This document shows positions 1 to 10,100 of a DNA stretch of 25,647 bases, piece after piece. The stretch is from the NCBI RefSeq assembly GCF_003144195.1, contig NW_020290149.1:1-25647 (forward strand), in the 5' to 3' direction. Below the pieces are notes generated by a model that saw nothing but the letters and a program-made list of their open reading frames with translations, had not been told where the DNA came from and ran no database searches. This DNA comes from Ceraceosorus guamensis. Its lineage: Eukaryota; Basidiomycota; Exobasidiomycetes; Ceraceosorales; Ceraceosoraceae. Within the stretch, counting starts at the first letter, position 1. The number at the start of each line of letters is the position of its first letter. Both the position numbers and the translations under genes were made by a program.

Positions 1-457
1 CCCCCCCCCGAGCACCACCTTCGCTGCAGCGACTTTCCCAATTCTGGTGCCTGACGTGGCACGCACGCATCGATAGATCTTTTCGACACTCGCATCATGA
101 CATTTTGAATTATACTCGGGCTCATTCAGGCCCGCATGTCCACGCATCGCAGCTCAATCTCCCACCGACTTCCGGTCGTGCAAGACAGAACTTGATCGCT
201 GTTCACCTCGACTTGGCGATACCGAGAATCTTGGGCTGTACGAGCATTCGATTGAGGTTTGCCCGCGAGGTTTTGTAGTCGGAGAGCAGAGCAGAGAAGA
301 GCAAATGCTCTCTTTTCTTCGGTTCTTCACTGCTCTTGAGGTTGCAAGCGCGAGCATGACAATCAAAAGGCTTCACTTGACGTACGCCTTGCCTTTTTGC
401 CCTCCCCCCCCCCCCCCCCCCCACTTCCCGGCACCAAAGCAAAGCGACGCGTATCAT
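1..457. other. 3' flank of the secreted-protein gene, no gene seen
   Basis: No convincing coding frame was found here. The stretch starts with nine C and holds a run of 19 C at 404-422, just beyond the stop codon of the minus-strand gene ending at 458. Short frames on both strands are low in complexity or cross the C run. It probably contains the 3' UTR and terminator of that gene. Confidence 0.5.
404..422. repeat. Run of 19 C
   Basis: A homopolymer 36 bases beyond the stop of the secreted-protein gene, in its presumed 3' UTR; on the transcript it is a G run. Confidence 0.95.
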
Positions 458-2241
458 TCAATCCACATCGTTTGCGCCAGCTCCCTTTTTCGTAGGGCTC
501 TTTGACTCTGCTTCATCATCACCCTCACCGTTCGACTCGCTCCGAGCTGGTCTCTTGGTCCCCTTGACGCTCTCATCTGCAGAATGCGTCGCGGCGCTGA
601 AGGTCTCCTTATCCGAAGAAGAGGCAGCAGGTCCACTGGAAGTCGAGCTTTCCCAAGAGCGGTGGCTGCTCCTAGAAAGACTGTCCGCGCTCGACTTGCT
701 CGACTCCGAACGGCTCAAAGTTTCGAGAGGAGGAGTTGCGCGTGCCAGGGACAGGGACTTTTGCCAAGCAAGTCTGCTACGCTCCAATTCCGCCTTGACC
801 TTTTCTCGAGCCTCTTCATTCATCCGACCAACATTCCTCCAAAGCCTTTCTCGCGCTTCGCGTCCAGTCAAGCGTTTTGGACTTTTCGAAGCGCCCGAGG
901 CTCCTCGAAGGCTGGGAAGCACCGTTGCGGCTGTCGCTTTACTGCGAAGTGTGACGGGTCTCTGAGGCCCATCAGCGTGAGGGTCACGTGAAGGTTTGCA
1001 TGGTGAGAAGGGGGGGCAGCTTGATAAAGGGGAGCGGAGGGGGGGGCCAAAAATGATTTCGCGGGGGAGGTTGATGATGGGTGGGGTGGTGGCGGGGATC
1101 TGTTCCAAACACTCACTTGATTCGTCCTTTGCCGTGTGCTCGATGCGTCGCTGGCCGCGTTGTCCAAGGTTTGCGTGGGCCAGTGCTGCTTCAATATCGG
1201 AACGACTTCGTGACCCTTGATCTCGTTGTGTTGAGCATCGTAGGCAGTGCCTCTGAGAGTGGGAATGCGCCTGCCCGTACGACCACTGTCCGCAAAGGTA
1301 TCGTGCACCTTTTTTGCATCCACAACGAAGGGTTGCGGTTACCATATCGAGATGATTTGTCAAATGAAACCGAGAAGTTGCTTCGATGATACGCGTGGTG
1401 GGAGGAAGCAGCGTCGACTCACCTTGTAGTGCTTCACCTTGTCGTGCCACTGCAAGTGATCATGAATGGCCGTCTTCATGACCTTTTGCTCTAGAGGCAT
1501 ACTCTCTGGATCGCCATACTCTATCCTGCTGTCAAAGTGTATTTCGGCCTTTTTATTGTGCTGCCAGGGAATGACGGTGGCACCGTCGTACTTTTTGCCC
1601 GAAGCGTGCTTTCCTTGTCCCAGAATGACCGAGGGCCCATCAGGTCGAGGTCTGTGCCACGATTTGATGACCTGGGGCAAAGAGATTGAAAGCAGTCACC
1701 TCAGCGTACGTGCCAAAAGCCCCCCCACATTTGCACGTCTAGCTACGAAGCGACGGACAGACTGGGCCCCAACCCACTCTTGCCTCACATGGTAAGACTG
1801 GATGTACTTGTCTTGTCCAGGCCTTTGCCGAGCCCGATTGATTTGCTCCCTGATGATCGTCTTTTGTGCAGCAATAGTGTGCTTCATGTGCTCGGGTACG
1901 TGGTCAAAAGCATCCTTTGCAAAAGTGATCTCATCGTCGGCCAAAGGACGATACTGATTGATCGTGAGGACCGGTTTGAGCTGCACTCGGCGCAGAAGCA
2001 TCGAGACGTCCTTGTGATGCCTTGATATACCTGCGAGAGCTGCATTCTGCTCCAGAGACGGGAGCATCAAAGCTGACTGAGCCAAGGCGAGAGCGAGAGC
2101 AGTCTACGCTCTGCAGCGACGACGTACCTGAGCGCTTACTTCCCTTCCCATCTTTGAAAAGGACGGTCCTTGGGTAGTCTTGGCCATAGCAGAGCCTACG
2201 TAGAGTGCGAAGAGCACCGCGCGGATCGATAATGACTTCAT
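458..2241 (-). CDS. Predicted secreted protein of unknown family, five exons
   Basis: Exons, in coding order: 2128-2241, 1789-2076, 1423-1671, 1117-1308, 458-961. All four introns (51, 117, 114 and 155 bp) are phase 0 with GTACGT or GTGAGx donors, giving 448 residues. The start at 2241 was chosen because residues 1-20 (MKSLSIRAVLFALYVGSAMA) form a good signal peptide. The frame is open upstream to an ATG at 2361, but that start would bury the signal. The middle (about 50-280) is polar and looks folded, with WQHNKKAEIHF, HDHLQWHDKVKHY and SGRTGRRIPTLRGTAYD stretches rich in His, Trp and Asp. Residues 282-350 are a charged helix, and 350-448 are a Ser/Glu/Lys-rich disordered tail. I do not recognise a family. 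A secreted or secretory-pathway role is inferred from the signal peptide only. The exon 3 to 4 junction is the least certain, because it relies on an AAAAAAG acceptor at 1309-1310. Confidence 0.7.
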
Positions 2242-2413
2242 ATCTACAAGACCTCCCCCCGTCAAGCGTCGGAGCGGAGCTGCAATGCTGGCCCAACGAT
2301 CCACCCACTGAATGGCATGCGTTTTCCGGTGTTCATTCAAAAATCTCCTACTATTCACCAAAGCGAAGAGAGCGCGGTGAAAGCTTTTGATGCTTCAGCA
2401 GCTTCCACCTTCT

Positions 2414-3010
2414 TCAGGAAAGCTGTTGCCGAGATTGGAAGGGGGCAAAGGACGAGGGGCAGAAAGAAAGATGCTTGCGGATGAAAGTGTCTCTCCTCCC
2501 TCTTCGAGATGTCAATCTCGTCCGGGGTGTGTTGTTGGGCAATGTGCTGCGACGATCGCGACGGGAGGGTGGGGGAGATGTTATATACGAAATGTGCTCA
2601 CGAAATGAGCGCCACCGGCCTCCAATGAATTGGATCGAAGCACTGCGACCACAAACAGAAGCGCCCCTCGCCACTCGACAATTCTTGATATCCATCATGC
2701 GCCCCCGCTCCTGTTGTATGCCCTCGAGCCCGTACGGTACTTTGGACGGTTGCTTGGTGCTCCCACACCGTTGGCCAGCGTGCAGCAAGCCTTCTGGGGG
2801 GGGGGGGGAAGGGGGCAGGCTATACTGCCTGGCGGTGGCGATTGAAATGTCCAGAGCGAGGCCTGATGGCCGAGGCGCGTGCGTCCTTCCAAATCGCCAC
2901 CGTGCATGGGCTACGTAGAGCGCCATGGCAGAGTGGCGAACAAGCAGAATGCCACGCGGCTCGCCGATCCCGCACAAGAAGATAAGCATGGGCGCGATGA
3001 AGATGCGCAT
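2414..3010 (-). CDS. Doubtful 198-residue open frame
   Basis: The frame starts MRIFIAPMLIFLCGIGEPRG, which resembles a signal or membrane segment. By eye its first 65 codons have a high share of G or C at third positions. Against it, the frame runs through a 13-base homopolymer giving a proline run. The rest has no domain, and overlapping frames on the other strand are equally long. It lies upstream of the secreted-protein gene on the same strand. It is probably not a real gene, or only its start is an exon. Confidence 0.12.
   Translation of the reverse strand: MRIFIAPMLIFLCGIGEPRGILLVRHSAMALYVAHARWRFGRTHAPRPSGLALDISIATARQYSLPPSPPPPEGLLHAGQRCGSTKQPSKVPYGLEGIQQERGRMMDIKNCRVARGASVCGRSASIQFIGGRWRSFREHISYITSPPPSRRDRRSTLPNNTPRTRLTSRRGRRDTFIRKHLSFCPSSFAPFQSRQQLS
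2581..2587 (-). promoter_or_regulatory. Possible TATA box for the secreted-protein gene
   Basis: On the minus strand the sequence reads TATATAA, about 340 bases upstream of the chosen ATG at 2241. That distance is long for a fungal core promoter and would imply a long leader or an intron in the 5' UTR. It may also be chance. Confidence 0.2.
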
Positions 3011-3259
3011 GCTGGGCAGAATCAGGACACACGCCGCTTCGCTTCCCTTCGCACGCGTGACAATCCACAACCAGTGCTTCTTTTCCCCCGCCCCTCCCAA
3101 TCGGACTCGTCAAGAGTAGTCTGGTGATGCGCAGTGCGAGAAAGAAGATGAGCTGGGGTGGGGTGACCAGTCACCCATGCAGGGATGGGTCAGATGCTCT
3201 TGGCGTCGCGAAAAGCCGTAGGCGGGACGGGACAGCTGGACTTTGAGCATCGAAACAAC

Positions 3260-3385
3260 TCATAAGCCTCGCCCTCGCGAGCGGCAACGCCTGCCCTCCA
3301 GGGCGCAGTCGACCAGGCAGCGCCCCTCAAAAGCACTAAAGGTGGCGGTCTCATTGCGGCGGACGCGAATCTGCTGCTTCACCAT
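3260..3385 (-). CDS. Doubtful 41-residue small open frame
   Basis: A short frame starts MVKQQIRVRRNETATFSAFE and ends with TGA. Roughly 80 percent of its third positions are G or C, above the surroundings. It is rich in Arg and has three Cys. No family is recognised. The opposite strand is also open in the complementary register. It could be a small protein, a terminal exon of an unseen gene, or chance. Confidence 0.13.
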   Translation of the reverse strand: MVKQQIRVRRNETATFSAFEGRCLVDCALEGRRCRSRGRGL

Positions 3386-3590
3386 CTGTCCCTTTCTCGC
3401 ACACCGAGCTCACTGATCGTCGTCCAAGCCAAGGAGGGCGAGGTCCCATGTCGAAGTTTGTCTCACACCTAGACATGACATTGTCAAGTGTTTTCGATTA
3501 GTCAAAAATCTTGGAAAGCCGCTCTAAAAGACCAATCTGAATGCAAAAGAAGACGGTTCGTCGACGGATGACCGCCATTACCATTTTTGT

Positions 3591-5128
3591 CTAGTGGTGC
3601 ACACCTCGAGCCTCGAGCTGCGACAACGTGAACAGCATGATCAGTACGGTGCTCCTCCGTCCGGAAGTTCGCTGGTGCCTGCTCACCTCCGCCGCCTTGC
3701 GTTCCGCAGCTGCCAGTCTAGCCTCGAGCTCTTGCAACTCATTAGTCTGCGATTGCACCGCGCTAGCTCTGGAGCGGACGTAGCATGCGGGCCGCGTTAA
3801 TCTCTAATTGTGCACCCGACATGAAAGCTCTAGATCGCACTCACTTCGTCTTGACGCGCTCCTCCATCTCCGCCAGAGCTCGCGTTCCTGCATCGTTCAC
3901 CACGTCCCCGAAGCTGAAATCGTCCCCACCTCCCAAGCTTGGAAGGCTTTGCGGACGAGGTGCGTCAGCAAGGAGTACAGCGAGCACAGCTGCGTGTAAG
4001 CGCTCACCTTGGACCTCCTGCAGCGGCGGCGCCTGGTCCCTGCACAATGTCTGCTTCCGTGCTCGTTGGCGCGTAGCCGCCAGCGACCGCTACCTCTCCC
4101 TCGGGTCGAAGGAAGCATTCTTGCGCGCCCGCTGTGGCTGGGTCAAAAGTATACGCTCGTACTTCTGCGTTCTTCCATTGCTGCAGCGATCAAATCGAGG
4201 GGAAGAAGACTCAGCACAATTGAACCCCGCTCAGAAGGCGTGCAGGTGATTCGTCACGCACGTAGGTGCTAGGTCCTCCAGAAGCAGTGGCTGTGATCTG
4301 TCTGATGATGTCTCCATGTCCTACAAGCAGAATCGTCTTTTCCGGACGAGATCGGATAAATTGTCTGACCCACTGAGCTCGCAGCGCGATCGATTGGGGG
4401 TCGGGCGCTATGAGGCCGACGCTATCAGCATCAGTGCTATCCGATGCTGCAACCGCAATGCAACTGCTCACCCCAGAAGCCCTGTTTGCTGGTCCAGTCG
4501 GGCGTCAGGTTGGAGAGGTCAAAGCCACTGAACTCTGGGTCGCGCTCGAGCACCTCGCGCGGAGATCCAGTGTCGCAGGGAAAGTCGTTGCATTCTGCCA
4601 GATTCAATTCAGTGAGATCGTCAGCTGTCGAATCAGCCTGCACAAGTCCCGCAGCTTGGATGCCCCGACACTTCTTGAGTCGTGGTCGATGCAACGTCTG
4701 CACGCGATCAGCTCTGAGCTCACCTTGCAGTTGGGGCAGAACGATGACCTTCTTCAAACCACCTAGACGCTCGATGGCGGGACCCCAGCCTAGCTTGGTG
4801 CTCTGCAAAGTCCTCTTGAGCCCACTGGAGAGAACGACGTCTACCTGGCTTTGCTCTGCAGCTGTGAAAGAAGGAAGCGTGGCGGACTGCTTCTTTCCCA
4901 GACTGGTCAAGGGTGCGTCAGGAATGCTGTAGTCCAGGTCAACCTGTGACGACGATGATCGTGTTGCGTGCAAAGCCAAAGTCAGCATGCAGTTGCTGTT
5001 GAGCAGCAGCAGCACCACCACCACCACCACCACCACAGCCTAGCACGTCGGAAGCAGTCCAAGTCTTCACTCACATTGTGCTCGGCTTGAGAATGTCGAC
5101 AGATCAAGATGCGAGAGTTTGGTGCCAT
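3591..5128 (-). CDS. Histidine phosphatase (phosphoglycerate mutase-like) family protein
   Basis: Exons, in coding order: 5075-5128, 4724-4943, 4472-4594, 4262-4407, 4008-4180, 3845-3937, 3687-3768, 3591-3617. They give 305 residues, with all seven junctions keeping the frame. Residues 6-18 read RILICRHSQAEHN, the RHG-type motif with nucleophile His12. Arg62 in SSGLKRTLQS fits the second phosphate-binding Arg, Glu92 in PQLQE the general acid, and His163 in LLVGHGDIIR the second catalytic His. ECNDFPCDTGSPREVL and GFDLSNLTPDW are typical of fungal cofactor-independent phosphatases in this superfamily. The likely role is a cytosolic phosphomonoesterase, with unknown substrate. Residues 182-239 form a beta-rich and low-complexity end of the domain. 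About 255-305 is a charged coiled coil (ALAEMEERVKTK, then TNELQELEARLAAAERKAAE), encoded by three tiny exons and not part of the core fold. Intron 2 (4595-4723) is 129 nt with no stop in frame. Confidence 0.88.
5013..5036. repeat. CAC/ACC trinucleotide run within intron 1 of the phosphatase gene
   Basis: About eight to nine CAC/ACC units, preceded by AGC units at about 4997-5012, lie inside the 131-bp intron at 4944-5074. Read on the minus strand they give Val and Leu runs. This makes a false upstream extension of exon 2 look coding. Confidence 0.7.
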
Positions 5129-5897
5129 CTTCTTGATCTATGCTCTAGAGGCTTGACACGAGACGTGAGATTGGTCTAAACTTGTCAGGTATTTAGGGGG
5201 GCGTGGTGGAGTGAGCTGCGCCACTTTGACTTGCAATACTGAATGTCTGCCACAAGTAGGAGGATGATGATGATTGGAGAAGGCCGTCGTCTAGCTTCGT
5301 GATACACGCCCACGATTAGAGTCACGAGTCACAGTCGCGAGTGAATGTATAGCAACGTTCTCATCGATGTTGCATACATGCTGTACACCCTCCCACACGC
5401 GCGCGGCGTTACGTTGGGATCTCGCCCCCCAAACTCCGCGCGAGCTTGAGCAGCATCGTGCCTGCTGTGCCCCGTCCATCAGCGTACGTCCTGCGAGCTA
5501 GCCGGCCAACTTGGCGATGCTGGCGCGAAGCGTCCGTGCGCGCGCTGCTTAGGTTCTAGGATTCTCGTGCTTTTTACTGCACGAGGCATGGGTCGTCGAG
5601 AATATTCCGCTGCAGATGAACGAGGGCATGTGTATTATCAAAGAGAGCCTTTTTATGGAGCTCTCGCTCTTGGCCGAATAGTGATTTTGCAACTCGACTT
5701 GACTTCTCAGCATCTGCATCCACACACCACGTGCCAAGGCGGCGTGACGGAGCAAGAGCATCAGTCACGAGTGAAGACGGCCGCAAATCCCAGTAATTAA
5801 TTACGGCGCACGCCATCGAGAAGAAAGGAGATGCCGCGCGCATACAACGCATCAAAGATGTTTCGGACAAAGCTTATGGGTCAAGCGTGTGCTGAAG

Positions 5898-6281
5898 ATG
5901 AGCATCAAGAAGACCAAGCTCCTGGAACGAGCCAGGAGCACCTGCAAGACGCTGGATGAAAGATGTCTCGCTCCTTTCGGTCTGTCTCGCGATTTGGGAA
6001 GAGGACTGCAGTGCAGCAATGGCGAAATCGGGTTTTCCGATTGAAGCATGCATGCGGCAAGGGAAGTTCAGCTTCTTGTCACATCCATCCAGGAACAAGT
6101 GCGGGAGCGAGCGAAAAGTGTCCTGCGCTCGCTCATCTTGATGCATTTCTCAAGTCAGTCGCCGTTTGTTGCGAGGCGGCCAACGCATGGGCGGCAAATG
6201 GGAGGAGATGAGCGCAAGTCTCTTGAGATCATCAATGAAGCGCAAAGCTGCGGCCGCGCAATGGCGCTGCAACGCAAGTAG
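5898..6281 (+). CDS. Low-confidence two-exon small gene
   Basis: The possible exons are 5898-6010 and 6062-6281, joined over a 51-bp intron (GTGCAG donor, CAAG acceptor). They give 110 residues starting MSIKKTKLLERARSTCKTLD and continuing with a helical, charged stretch EVQLLVTSIQEQVRERAKSV. The junction keeps the frame, but the donor is weak. The minus strand carries a rival 90-residue frame at 5874-6146. No domain is recognised. It may be a small helical protein, part of a decayed gene, or chance. Confidence 0.25.
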
Positions 6282-6348
6282 GCGAGACCTACCTGCTGGC
6301 CATTGACTGCTTGGCAAACGCCTTCACTGCTTTAGGCCTTCAAATGAC

Positions 6349-6750
6349 TCAAGCAAAGTTGCTGTGGCGGCGACGAACGCCAGGGTCATTTGCTATGCTG
6401 TCGTTGAACGCAGAGCCCGCACCGAGCTTGCCCGCAGGCGGATGCGCAGATACCGGGCTATCCCGTGACTTGTCCCTGACAAAACTAGGCGATGACCGGC
6501 CATGCGGCACTGTCACCCACCAAAACAAGTTGTGTATGCAGCGAACGGGGTGGCGAGAGGACAGTGATGAATAGGTCGGCCACCGGCTTGAAGAGAATTC
6601 ACCATCCACTTGGTTCGCAGAGCCCATGGGTCCAATGAGGAGGAGGGACAAACAGCTTACTCAAAGGCTAGCTGCCCAAGCTCGATCGCGAACCCCGTGA
6701 CCGTGCCTCGTTGCCACTCATTGTCAATCTGGGTGCTTGCCCTTGCGCCT
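6349..6750 (-). CDS. Low-confidence minus-strand exon pair
   Basis: One frame reads QIDNEWQRGTVTGFAIELGQ and continues LAFE up to a GTAAGC donor at 6660. With a 74-bp intron it joins in frame to a segment starting RWPTYSSLSSRHPVRC that ends at 6349. An exon upstream near 6840-6941 (MEQREAAHLLCARWARLMKR) might belong to it, but I could not link it cleanly. A plus-strand frame at 6311-6574 competes. No family is recognised, and the left limit and start are unknown. Confidence 0.18.
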
Positions 6751-7129
6751 TGCGGCCCTGGTGCATCATTCGAGTGGCGGCAAGCTCACGCCATCTCAGT
6801 GTCTGCGCCTAATCCGGTCAAATCTCGGCAGTCAGTCAGCGCAAGGCCCACGCGAGCTGTTGGTGGCCAATGTAAGTGAAGCGCTTCATAAGGCGAGCCC
6901 ATCTTGCGCAAAGGAGATGCGCCGCCTCCCGCTGCTCCATGACGCTCCTTCTTGTCACTGCGTGGTTCACGATAATCATCCTTCTCCCCTCCGAACGAAG
7001 CTGGTCTTCGCTCGCTGAAAGACTATTTTTCGACTTTTCACAGCTGGTCTGTTGACATTCTGTACTCATTTCGTCATTCTTCACTAGAAGTCTCTCTCGC
7101 TTTCCCGCGGACGGGCATCGGGCGGGAGG

Positions 7130-10100
7130 ATGAGGCCCGCTGTGCTGGTCTCGCTCCTGCTGCTGCTTGTGCACGCCTCGGCTGCGCCAGTGCCTTACAT
7201 CGAGCTGGGCGACCGGATCACCAAAAGAGAAAAGTTAGTGGATCACCCAAAGAGTTCAGCAACGTTCTCGAAGCGTGCCGCTCACCTCCTACTCCATCCT
7301 TACAGTCGTGCTGTACATACTGCGTCCGAGGAGCCTGAGAATGAGGCGCAGCAGCAGAATCCTTCCTCGTCGAGTTTCCAAAGGCCATCCGGAAATGCTG
7401 CGAGCACGACTCGATACGAGCAGCAGCGGTCGCACTCTGTTGACGTGGAGCTTGTCAAGCGATACGTGTATCCCAGCAATGATCCAGTTACGCTACACAG
7501 CAAACCATGGCCAAAGCGTCACGCCTTTCAAGTGGTCGCGCCGCCGCGCAAAAAGAAAGATGGCCTGAACGCGGGTCAAATTGCTGGAGTAGCTGCAGGG
7601 TAAGTGTAAATGGAGGAGCATGCTGCCACAGCTTTCGCTTACCCTTGGGTCCTCTTTGCTCAAACGTTGCAGCTCTCTCGCTGGCGCCGGTCTACTGGGC
7701 GGAGCTACGGCTCACGTACTCGGTAAAAAGGTCTCCGGACTGAGTTTCGCTCTGAACAAATTCACAAAGCGTCCACGGGTTGGACCTCTGTTCAAGCAAA
7801 AGATAGAGACGACGCCCACTTTCACGCCCATCTCTCGCGTGTTGCCTCGTGACATACAGCAGATGCATGCTGTCTTGACTCGCAGAGATCTCGCGTCCCA
7901 ACAACTTCTGCACACGGTCAATCAAACCGACAAGAAGGGTCAGAAGAAGCAAAATGGTCTCTCGGATAGGATCACTTCGACGCTGCAAAAAGTGGTGCTG
8001 CCGGCTTTGTGAGTCCTAAATGTGTGGCACGGCCAGGTTCACCGCCACTGACCACTGTCCTTGCGGTCAGAGCGACTCTGGGTGCAATGCTCGCTACGGA
8101 AGCAATCATCAACGGAGTTCAGACGAAGCAGGAAGAGTCGGCCTTGAAGAAGGCAGGTGTGCACGAATTCACTCATGTCCGCGCCAAACGCGGTATCGAG
8201 GATGAGCTATCTCCAGACACGGACACGGTGGTCAGTCGACGAACTGAACACGACGAGTCTCTCGATGCGGGACGATTCGTGCCGATGCCAAGCAACAAAA
8301 AGAAGAAGAAGAAAGGTTCACTGACGACTAAACAAAAGTGGCTCTTGTAAGTTTGCACGCACATCACCCAACCTTTTCCGCTGTTCTCACTTCTGACAGC
8401 GCTTCGCGCGACCAGGGGAGCCGGGGGAGCAACGGCAAGCGTCGGTTTAGCCGGCTTTGTCTATGGCCTCAAGAAGCTGGCTGACCAATTGAAGCAGACC
8501 AAAGGTTTGACTGCTGTGCGACGTCGAGAAGAGGCATCCATGCCAGGGATGGTCAAGTCCCGTGACCTCGATGCTAGGGACACATCAGGGGAGACGGCCT
8601 TCACCGTTCCAGTCTCGCGCGATCGGGACTCACAGATTGCCGCAATAGAGGAGCTGCGCAAACGGGACGCACTTGATGGCAGCTTCGACGTACAAATTTT
8701 GGAAGCTCGCAAGGGCAGGATCAAGTTCAAGCCGCCGAAAAAGAAGAAGAGGAAAGATCAAGCTGCTACGGGAGCAGACCCACCAAGCAGCTCCTCACAC
8801 CGTCACAAGGTCCGAAACGCTGCTTTGGTGTGAGTGCGGGCGTGCGTTCACGCATACTTTCTACCTCAGCGCTGATGCCATCTTGCACTTTGTCCAGCTC
8901 GCTTGGAGCAGCGACTGGTGTAAGTGTGTTGACAGGAGCAATCGGCTTCCGCCGCAGTCTCTCGTCGCTCGCTTCACATTTGTTCACCAATCCCTTTCGA
9001 TACGTCAAGATTTCCAAGCGGGCCGAGAGCGCTTTGCGCGATGCTTGGGACGAAACAACGTTGCGCAAACGTTCACCGATGCATTTCAGACACAAACGAC
9101 CCGATGATGACGACTCGGCCTACAATAATCGCGTCAACGGCAACAACGCTGCACCAGCTCCTAACAGCACTTCGCGCCACAAGACGGCACGCAATGCTGC
9201 TCTCATGTAAGTGCTGCTCGACATCGCCTCGAGGACTTTGAATTCGCTGCTGACAGGAAATTTGGACTTCGATTTGGTACAGTTCCCTTGGCGTGGGAGC
9301 GGGCGCTGGCGTGCTGGGCGGAGCGTTTGGGTACCGCCACAGCCTCCTTGGAATGTTCTCCAGGCCGTTTTCGAACTCAATGCGCTACGCAAAGATCGCT
9401 AGGCGAGACTTTGAGAGCACTGCCCCAACCAGTGCGGAGGAGGGGTTAATCGTTCTAGAAAGACGCAAAGGGGGTGGTGGAGGTGGTCACGGTGGTGGAG
9501 GTGGGGGCCACAGCGGAGGTGGAGCGGCCTCGGGAAGAGGGGGTCCGATCACAGCAGTGCCTGGTGGTGGGGCCTTTGCAGGTGGCAACGCGGCGCGCAG
9601 CGGCTCTAGCGGCGCACACTCGTCAGGCAAAAAGTCAAAGGGTATTAGTGGTGCAGCCCTGGGCGGTATTCTGTGAGTCAATGCCTGCGTTCAGGGACTC
9701 TATCGATCTTGCAACCCATCTGATCTCCTCTGCTTTTTCCCTGCGGGCGCTGGCACCTGCAGTGGAGGCCTCGGAGGCCTCGCCGTGCTGTTTGGTGGGG
9801 TGTATTATGGTGGCAGAAAATTGCGAACCGCACTCATGAAATTTGGAGGCGCAGGAACGAGGAGGTCTGGTAGCAACTCTCCGAGGCATCATTTCGATCC
9901 TGAACGGGCTTCTCGGGCCCCTCATCACTTCAAACGATCTGAAGAGCACATTTCTTTAGACCACGAAGCATCTAAAATTTCTCGTGCTGAAGATTCAGCC
10001 AATGAGACCACTGCCATCCTCGAGCGTCGCAAAGGCGGAGGTGGCGGTGGCGGTGGCGGTGGGCATGGCGGTGGTGGTGGCGGGGGTTTCCGAGGTGGTG

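Larger units (their letters stand above)
2242..3590. other. Intergenic region with weak short frames
   Basis: This lies between the start of the secreted-protein gene and the stop of the phosphatase gene, both on the minus strand. It holds a TATATAA-like box on the minus strand at 2581-2587, a run of 13 G at 2796-2808, a 198-residue minus frame (2414-3010) and a 41-residue minus frame (3260-3385). Neither frame has a recognised domain. The rest shows nothing I can name. Confidence 0.45.
5129..7129. other. Region between divergent genes with ambiguous coding-like fragments
   Basis: The phosphatase gene reads left and the giant repeat gene reads right from this region, so it holds both promoters. 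5129-5800 shows no gene. It contains a GTCACGAGTC motif at 5321-5330, a copy at 5764-5773 and AT-rich AATTAATTA near 5795. From about 5800 to 6960 several frames on both strands resemble protein; they are described separately. The 110 bases before 7130 are pyrimidine-rich, as in many fungal promoters and leaders. Confidence 0.4.

Noticed and set aside
962-1450. Upstream extension of the last exon of the secreted-protein gene (frame open to 1450)
   Set aside because: The frame crosses clear splice sites and overlaps exon 4 in another frame; the spliced reading gives uniform phase-0 junctions.
4944-5036. Val/Leu-rich start upstream of phosphatase exon 2
   Set aside because: It is intron 1 with a trinucleotide run; splicing from the RHSQAEHN exon restores the family's N-terminal motif.
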